Both the position numbers and the translations under genes were made by a program. 64,000 bases of DNA from Quercus robur. Its lineage: Eukaryota > Streptophyta > Magnoliopsida > Fagales > Fagaceae. Shown here one piece after another: positions 56,988 through 64,000 of the stretch (positions are counted from its first letter, which is position 1; each line of letters opens with the position of its first letter). The notes under the pieces are model-generated. The model saw only the letters and a program-made list of their open reading frames with translations, did not search any database and was not told the origin of the DNA. The stretch lies in assembly GCF_932294415.1 (NCBI RefSeq), contig NC_065541.1, forward strand, positions 53,236,290-53,300,289, given 5' to 3'.

Positions 56988-59946
56988 TATTAGCCTTCCC
57001 AAGAATCTAGCCGTAAAATCACTAAATCTCCTTACAAGCAAAAACCAGAAAAGCAAAGAAAAAAGTTAATCGTGCAGAATTCACCAATCCATAGTGCATG
57101 GCTCTTTGGGATCAGAAATTTTCCTCCACTAAGGTCTCACTTGATGTCAATCCGAAGTGCATGTCAATCAAAGAAGACGGCCTCTTCAAGTGCATGTTAA
57201 TCGATCCTGTTTTAGATATAGGAACAGTAGGTGAAGATAATGATCAAAATTCAAATGGGCCTTATCAAGATAACAAGCTACACCACAATGAGAGATAATA
57301 GGGATAGAAATTCAATTCAATTCAAATACTTGTACTTATCTGATTTACTCAAGTCATGTATATCTAATATACTATATATATTAACAATAGCAACAGAGAA
57401 CATTTATTCGGCCAAAAGCAATTTATTACTTTACTGTTTTATTTGAAACATGGGTCGTAATTAAGTCATAAGTCATAACCAATAAGGAAAAAGCCCCATG
57501 TGGCCATGTTCCTATGTATGTTAAATGCAATTGTTCATGTTTGACTTGAGGCATCATATTTGACCCTGAACATAATGTATCTTTTGATTCTTTTTCATAT
57601 GATCTATTATTACGTGAGAGGCGGGAGAACAAAGTTATTCTAGAATTACTAAATAATAAGTCATTAATTTGGGAGTTATTGAGAGTTAGAGAATTGAGGA
57701 TTCAATAATATTGTTTCAATTTGAGAAGCATAATAATGCATGCATATTTGAAACGTGATTGAGCATGACTAGATTAAACGTGATTGAATTCTAAATTGAA
57801 CTAACCCAAACGAATGAAGTAATAAGGCATAAAATAAAATTTGAATAAGAAATTAAAGTATTGCAATTAAACTTGCTTACATTAATGAAACAAAACTGAA
57901 AACTCACTACAAGAGAAGCTTAAATTTCTGTGGAGTGACTTGTAAGTGATATTACAAAGGATAAACAAACAAAGTTTTGGTATTGACTATTGGATTGAAT
58001 TTGAAATATGTTTCTCCTACACAAATGAAACTCAAAAAATTAATGAGTACAAGATTTGAGTATAGAAAATGAGTACAGAAAATGAAAATAGAAAATGAAT
58101 ACAATCTCAATACAAACCAAACAGGCCCTTAGATTCAAATCTTTATTTTCCTATTTTAATTATCCAAAAAAAAAAAAAAAAATGTATATGAATTGAAGGG
58201 TTAAGCTTGTTTGTATATGAATGTATGTGCGTAGATTGATGTACTGAACACAAGCTCTGTCGTTCACGACTGAAACACCAGCTATCAAACATTAGAGACA
58301 GCTTTGAGCTCTCCACTTGCGGTCGGTGAGGATGTGTTCGCAATGGTTATCTCCTTATGCAGGTGATCTGACTCAGCTCAAAAACGATTGACATTGACAA
58401 AAATTAGTTTATACTACTTATCATGTTTTTTGTGTTGGTCAACGAAAACTCTCATTATCTCATATACACAAATGGAGATTAAATTACTTACGTCCAATTT
58501 AGCAAAAGAAACAACGTATCATTTTCCTAATGGGTTTATTAATTAATTGTAAAGTAATCCTGCCTTATTAATTTACGTCTTTTCAATCAACAAAAGTTGT
58601 GGCTCAGAGGAAAAATTAAAGTAAAGAAGATAACTTTTTTCGTTGTGAAGTTGAGAGGATAAAGCCTACATCCTTTTCACTTGAAACTTGAAAGGAAATT
58701 AAACGTTTTTTTTTTTTTTTTTTTCCCTTGATGTGAAAGGTGGAACGTTAAAGGGAACAAGGTGGACTCTTTCACTGTTATTACTTATTAAGGAAATAAA
58801 ATATAACATAAATGATAACTTTGGTAACCTTTAAAATTTGGATAAGATCTTGAATATGGTTTATTTTCAGTATTTTTTTATTTGAAAATTTTTTTTATTT
58901 TAATAAAAAATTATCACATCACCGATTATCTAAATAAAAGATGAAGATTAAAACTCACTACTATTTGTTATTATATATTTAAAATAAAAGAAGATCTTCA
59001 GTTAAAAATGTACTAAAAATAAACCAAACCCTAAGATCTGAATAATCAAATAATATGAACAGAGATGTTAGTTAGAAAACTAAAGATTTGTTTGGAAAAA
59101 TGAGAAATGAGGAGAGGTTATACGGTGCAACATCAATGTAAATAGGGCCAACTGGTCAACCCATTTTATGGGTAATGGTTAATGCCTAATGGTGAATTCC
59201 TTCTTGTTATTTTGTGTTAGGAAAATCATACCCTAAGAAGCTTAAAACAAATGTAGGCTCACGTATTTGAAGAACAATATACTAATCATGAATTAATCTA
59301 GGATTTAACTTAGGGTTCTCTAGTATATTGATAAAAAAAAATCCTACATGCCACAATAGTTTTACCATGTTAAATAGATGTCTAGCCTATCATTAGTATC
59401 ATGTTTGGGACACAAGATCATGCTATGTTAGCTAGACAACATAGGTGCCATATCAGTTGCCTTGTCAATCTCATGTAACATGTCGCATGTGTTCTTAGCA
59501 ATGCTAGTCTCACACACAAAAAAGGGGCTTACTTTATCTTGGATATAAGACAATACATAATTAAGTAATTAAAGTTGCAATTTTTCTATTAAAAAAGAAA
59601 AAGAAAAAAGAAGTAAAGTTGCAATCTAATTTCTAATTTTATATCTTGTCGTTAAGAGAAAGATAGATATTGTTTGGTGTATGGCTTTGTAGGAGATTAG
59701 ATGACTAATGTTAACAATCTATCACTTAGAACATTAGTTTACAAAAATTAAAGTCTCAGACTATTAAGTTAGATTAATTATCATTGATTATCTAACACAT
59801 TTGTAATATATATTTTTGAAACAATTTAAGGTTTCAGTTAAGTTAAGTTTCTATTAGTCTTGTATTTTAGAGGCCTTGTTAAAAATGATAAAGGAAAATG
59901 TTAAAACTACTACAAAATGTTTACAATATGATGTGACAATGACTCT
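56988..59946. other. Intergenic, no supported gene
   Basis: A frame of 66 codons at 57098 matches nothing I know and may belong to the Gypsy remnant. 58129 has an outward PIF-like end (CAAACAGGCCC followed by TTA) without a partner on the left. CACTACAAGAGAAGC at 57906 resembles a CACTA end but has no partner. TGTTAGGAAAATCATACCC at 59214 could be an LTR start without a visible end. Confidence 0.4.
59582..59613 (+). mobile_element. Ultra-short A-rich insert
   Basis: TTTTCTATT followed by an interrupted A-rich tail to AAGAAG, between perfect copies of TAAAGTTGCAAT (59570-59581 and 59614-59625). Confidence 0.65.
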
Positions 59947-60738
59947 TGTAAGAACCAGAGTTGAGTCCCTAGCCCAAAAGATAGATGGACTTAGGCCCAA
60001 AAAACCCAAAATAATGAATTTGTAGAGAGTAGGTTGGAAAGCTGGGCTAAAATGAGCTGGATAACAAATAAAGTGGGCTTAAATGATAAAAACAGGAAGA
60101 TATATTGATTTAAAGTAAAGAAAACCATCCTCAGCACAATCCGAGGAGATCAGTTCTTATATGTTTCTCACAAGTTTGATTACAGATTTGATTTCTGATT
60201 GCTCCGATGTTTCTCTCTTGATTTCCCGATCCACCCTCCATGGAGGGTCTCTTACATTATATAGTTTTCTTTGAACGATCTTGGCCCCATACTTGTTGAT
60301 CATCTAAGCCACTACTTGAGTGTTTGTCCTATCGGACACCCTCTTAGGCCCTCTATGAGTTGGGGTAGCCAAGGCAGCATTGTTCAAGAGTCTTCTTCAC
60401 ATTAATGCAGCCAGAAAGTTAGCTGCAGAGCATTTAATGCAGTGGCAACAGCTTTTCTTTAGATATTTCTTAGCTTCCATCCTTCCTGTACGTTCATAAT
60501 GCATGTTCCTATTAGTGAAATTTCCTGAAAGGTCACTTTGAACGAGAGGATAAGCATTTGGTATGTGCTTCGTTTATCCGAGGAGATACTCTCCCTCGGA
60601 CCACCTCCCCCAACCTTTCCATTTGCAACATACTCATGGGACTCTAAACTTGACACTCTCACTACTGTTTATTCGCCCTCGGACCAACCAACGTCCTCGA
60701 CCAAGGCCCAAGGCTCAACATATAATTTTGGGCCCTTA
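59947..60738 (-). repeat. LTR-like sequence, probably a Ty3/Gypsy LTR
   Basis: Plus-strand left end TGTAAGAACCAGAGTTGAG. The minus strand has a TATA-like CTATATAATGTAAG (about 60252-60266) and GGCC/CCGAGG-rich text. Overall it resembles a common LTR type in oak-family genomes, from memory. No duplication was found, the right end is uncertain, and no internal region adjoins it. Confidence 0.45.
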
Positions 60739-61557
60739 TCCCTAAAACTCTAATTGATGAACTTCAACAACCTAATTAATGAATGTTCAAATTATTTTTT
60801 ATAATTAGTGACATTTTAGTTTTTAAGCTTATAGTAAAATTTATAATATCTTTAACACCACTCTTTAAAAAAAAAAAAAAAGTACATAACAATTTTTTTT
60901 TAAATGTATTATTATAAAATTTTGGGACTTTTACAACAAGGGACGAGACCTTTTTTTGCCAAGGGTAAAAACATTTTGTAGTGAGAGCCTTAGGCTTAGG
61001 CCTTGGGTTAGACTTATTTTTTTTCACAATTATCCCATGTAACATATAGTAATATTGACTACTTTATCGCTTTACATGGACTCATTATTTATAAATTGTG
61101 GCACATCATATTGTTGCACAAAAGAATGTAGTTGTAGATTTGAAAATGTATGGAACCGGGGCAGATCACACTGAGATAACAAAGGACAAAAAATGTGTGT
61201 CTCCAACCATTTTGACTATCTAAATTTTGGGAGGAAACTGTTAGTCCTTTTTATCAAGGACGACATGACCTTGAAACTAACGACCACATGGTACAGTAAA
61301 TTGGGCTGCTGCTTCAAGACAAGTGGCTTTTGTTGGGGTTTTTTCTACAAGTTTTTATGGAGAGGAACAATGAGCATGCCTACTTCTAGGTGACATAAAT
61401 TTTCTTCTTCTCCTCCTCCACCCATAACCAAGCAATACATTTTTCTTTTTCTGAATAACCAATACAATCACTCAATGAATGCAATTATAAAAGTCAAAAG
61501 CGAATCTTAAACCCCCTATATAAAAAAAAAGGGAAATCTTAAACAAGTAATTTATTA
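60739..61557. other. Intergenic, no supported gene
   Basis: AT-rich. A 66-codon frame at 61193-61393 has several Cys and Trp but no recognised family; it is not called as a gene. Confidence 0.4.
61513..61534 (+). mobile_element. Ultra-short poly(A) insert
   Basis: CCCCTATAT(A)9GGGA between perfect copies of AATCTTAAAC (61503-61512 and 61535-61544). Extra bases after the tail make this a weaker member. Confidence 0.5.
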
Positions 61558-62625
61558 GAGCATTTCCAGCAGCTTCTCTAAATTTTTGTATTGTTTGGAG
61601 AATGAACAGTGATATTTAACTTTTATATACCCACTTTTTCAAATACACTTCCAATAAATTCTCTATCCTATTCTCTATCTCATTTAAATATTATTTCTTC
61701 ATTCATTATTTATTCTTTTTTTAACAACTATATTTTTCAATAAAAAGCGTTATATTCACAACATTTTTCACAATACTTTCACAAGAATCACATCAAAATC
61801 TTATGTGGAAAGTTATTACTAGTTCTGATTTGAATCCACAACTAAAATTATATTTTTACTCACCAATATTAGTTAATAACAATATACTACTTAAAATTTA
61901 TTGTGAAAATATTATAATAGCTAAATTGTATTTTTCCTTTGTTTCTTTCAACCGGCCATACGTTTCCTTTTTTTTTTTTATCTATTTCTTTTCTCTTGAT
62001 TTTCCTCCACCACACACGTATACCCTTATCTCCACCCTCTCCTTTTTTTTCTCTACTTTCCTGTTTCCACTTCATTCCAGAACATCCCTCCCTCTTTCTT
62101 TCTCCAGCTCCCTTTCTCTACTTTTTTTTTTCTTTTTCTACTTGATTCCAAACGGAGAAAGAGAAAGAACAGATGGGTTAGATGGCTCCGCTCTCTGTGC
62201 CGCCACGCCTTTCGCTCCGCCGTTGCCGCTCATCTTCCTCCCAACGCAACTCAGATGGTAGATAGCTTGTGTCTTTTTTTCTTTTTCTTTTTCTTTTTTT
62301 CATATTTGCTTGTTCTGATTCAATTTTATTTTAAAGAATTGGATTTTTTTTTTTTTTTTTTTGTGTTTGGATTATGTGAGAAACGGAGAGAATGAGAGAA
62401 AAAAAAATCGGAAGAGAGAGAAAGAATTGATATAATAGTAGCTGGATAATTTTTTAAGCAGAAAAATTGGTTTGGAGTTGCTACAGTGTTCTCTAAATTA
62501 AGAGAATTACTGTAGCAATTCAAAAATAAATTTGGAGAATTTGGACATTTGGAGAATCGGCTGGAGCATGAATAGTAGACTTTGGTGCTCCAAAAATAGC
62601 TATACAAAGACTGTTGGAGATGCTC
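61558..62625. mobile_element. PIF/Harbinger-like non-autonomous element, 1068 bp
   Basis: TTA at 61555-61557 and 62626-62628. Ends read inward GAGCATTTCCAGCAG and GAGCATCTCCAACAG, the widespread plant form of this family. Subterminal GAATGAACAGTGAT and ATGAATAGTAGAC words pair across the element. 61950-62260 is pyrimidine-rich followed by a GC-richer open stretch with ATG at 62181 and a GT-like donor at about 62258, like a captured or original first exon. A degraded Mutator-MITE-like stretch lies at 61745-61920. Confidence 0.85.
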
Positions 62626-62710
62626 TTATCTATGCATATTTCGTGGCAGGTGATTCTAACAGAAAACACTTTAAAAGAACAAACTTTAGGTTATTAACAA
62701 TAAAAGTTGA

Positions 62711-62733
62711 AACTCTCTCTTAAAAAAAAAAAA
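62711..62733 (+). mobile_element. Ultra-short poly(A) insert, CTCTC type
   Basis: AACTCTCTCTT(A)12 between perfect copies of AACAATAAAAGTTGA (62696-62710 and 62734-62748), 15 bp. Confidence 0.85.
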
Positions 62734-63005
62734 AAACAATAAAAGTTGATTCCTTTGGAAAACTGATTTAATAATTATTTAACATGCATTGACAATTTCA
62801 AAGGAAGACCACAGTTGGTTGACAATCAATTGTTTAGTTTGTTTAAAATTAAATAAAATCCTCAAATGATTAAACATATTAGATATAGATCAAATTCAAG
62901 ATTGGTGGGTGAATTTATTAAGTACTATTAAACTCAATAAACTAAGCATAATCTATGTTTAGTTGTTTACTAATACTTATCCACAATCACAATACTGCAT
63001 TAATA

Positions 63006-63022
63006 CCTTATCAAAAAAAGAT
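63006..63022 (+). mobile_element. Ultra-short poly(A) insert
   Basis: CCTTATC(A)7GAT between perfect copies of TGCATTAATA (62996-63005 and 63023-63032). Confidence 0.6.
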
Positions 63023-63099
63023 TGCATTAATAATGAGTCCCCAGAATAAAAAGGCAAAAGCAAAGCAACCAATTAAAAAATAAAAAAATAAAAAAAAAA

Positions 63100-63262
63100 C
63101 GCTATATCCACAATATTTTTACAATAAATTCTAGTTGTTAGATTGTTTTAGGTTTTAAATTTAAATCCACCACTGAAATTACTTTTTCATCCACTAATAA
63201 TTACAAGAAACAACTTATTATATAAAATTTGCTATGAAAATGTTATAGACATAATTTTTTTT
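63100..63262. mobile_element. Degraded Mutator-like MITE
   Basis: Left text CGCTATATCCACAATATTTT and the inward-read right text ATTATGTCTATAACATTTTC match the ends of the 24331-24510 family. The flanks are A- and T-rich, so the 9-bp duplication cannot be resolved. Confidence 0.55.
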
Positions 63263-64000
63263 TAATTTTAAAAAAATGTCACTCCTTAACTGTGTCAAAG
63301 AGGATCCGTTTGATAGATGAATTTGAATAATATTATTTGTAATTTTTTGAAATATGTGTTGATGAAAAAGTATGAAAATATATATAATATTATTTAAAAA
63401 CTGAAAATAGATTGTTTAGTTAGTCAAATAGAAACTGAACACGTATCCGAAAGTCACTCCACACAAGCTCCATCCGTTAGTTCTATCCACTTGGTCGTTG
63501 ATAGTACCTACGTAGCGTAAATAACCTCACTACCACCGCCAGATTTTGGCGCGTATATGCCACTCTCGTTCAGAACCTCAAAACATATATCGTTCTCGTT
63601 CCCCCGCTTCCAATGTTGTAGACTTTGTAGTAATAGTCTGATAGATAGATGAGAAGATTAAATAGTAAACTTCATGATACCTACGCAAAACCAGGAATGA
63701 TGAAACTCAGTAAAACCTTTCTCCATCGATGTACAATTTGCTTGTCTTGTCGGCTGAGTATCGTATTTTGTCCGTACGCGTCAGCCTAGTTGGTGTACTC
63801 TCTACTTTCTAGTAATCACACCCAACCAATCCGACGTTTGTTTCCCACCACAGATTCAGATATTTCAATATCTCTGTCTGAATAAATACTCAAAAGGTTA
63901 TAAGCTTTCTGGAGTTCCGATGGTTTTTTTGTTATTCAATATCTATTGGTGCTAAATTGTTGGGTTTACAAGATTCTCTCTGAAAATCTGACCAAGACAG
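63263..64000. other. Intergenic, possible promoter of a gene to the right
   Basis: 63303-63440 resembles the small element of intron 1 (TATATATAATATTATTTAAA before AACTGAAAAT). From 63440 on, base composition is less AT-rich and lacks repeats, as in a plant promoter. No coding start is supported before the edge. Confidence 0.4.
63545..63552 (+). promoter_or_regulatory. E2F-like site
   Basis: TTTGGCGC fits the E2F consensus TTTSSCGC. If a gene starts just beyond the right edge, S-phase regulation would be suggested; the site alone proves nothing. Confidence 0.3.

Noticed and set aside
57906..57920. CACTACAAGAGAAGC as a CACTA transposon end
   Set aside because: No inverted partner, no 3-bp duplication and no subterminal array nearby.
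59214..59335. Copia LTR start TGTTAGGAAAATCATACCC
   Set aside because: No matching end, duplication, polypurine tract or second copy in the window.
62340..62375. T-run flanked by TTGGATT as another ultra-short insert
   Set aside because: The 7-bp repeat is too short and low-complexity to separate from chance.
1..64000. CRISPR arrays, tRNA or rRNA genes
   Set aside because: No regularly spaced palindromic repeat arrays, and no cloverleaf or rRNA core sequences were noticed; the sequence is plant-nuclear in character.

Overview
The window looks like nuclear DNA of a eudicot plant, probably a woody species. It is AT-rich and intron-containing, with one clear plant-family cellular gene in a field of retrotransposons, DNA transposons, MITEs and Helitron pieces. 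Placement in Fagaceae is only a weak impression from the look of one LTR family and is not proven here.

Layout. 1-13309 is a degenerate Ty1/Copia element whose left LTR is cut by the window edge. Its untranslated leader holds two hAT insertions with perfect 8-bp target duplications: a 564-bp MITE (637-1200) and a 5.9-kb element (1270-7130) with a four-exon transposase gene spoiled by one visible nonsense codon. 13310-23600 is intergenic DNA with Mutator-like MITEs, a non-LTR retroelement RNase H remnant, a perfect 85-bp tandem duplication and a minus-strand Helitron (20789-22514). 23600-29245 (minus) is the only intact-looking cellular gene, a six-exon, 633-residue Golgi-type SAM-dependent methyltransferase of the plant PMT family; introns 1 and 4 carry MITEs. 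29400-38140 is intergenic with PIF/Harbinger-like and Stowaway-like elements. 38139-53665 is a diverged tandem triplication of a noncoding unit (A, B, C). Unit B gained a PIF-type element and a Helitron piece, and unit C was split by a minus-strand Copia element (45826-51015) with a perfect 5-bp target duplication. 53666-57000 is a Ty3/Gypsy gag remnant invaded by two LTRs that look solo. 57000-64000 holds an LTR-like piece, a 1.07-kb PIF-type element and degraded MITEs; an E2F-like site near the right edge may belong to a gene outside the window.

The most unusual signal is a dispersed class of ultra-short retroposon-like inserts. I located 21 places where about 13-35 bases, consisting of a poly(A) or poly(T) run plus a few extra bases, sit between direct duplications of 9-18 bp. 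In 14 of them the bases next to the tail, read in the poly(A) sense, are CTC/CTCTC-like. Two or three lie in the triplicated region, where paralogous units give the unoccupied site. They look like products of target-primed reverse transcription in which almost nothing but the tail was copied.

All coordinates, duplications and reading frames were read by eye; no alignment or database search was run.
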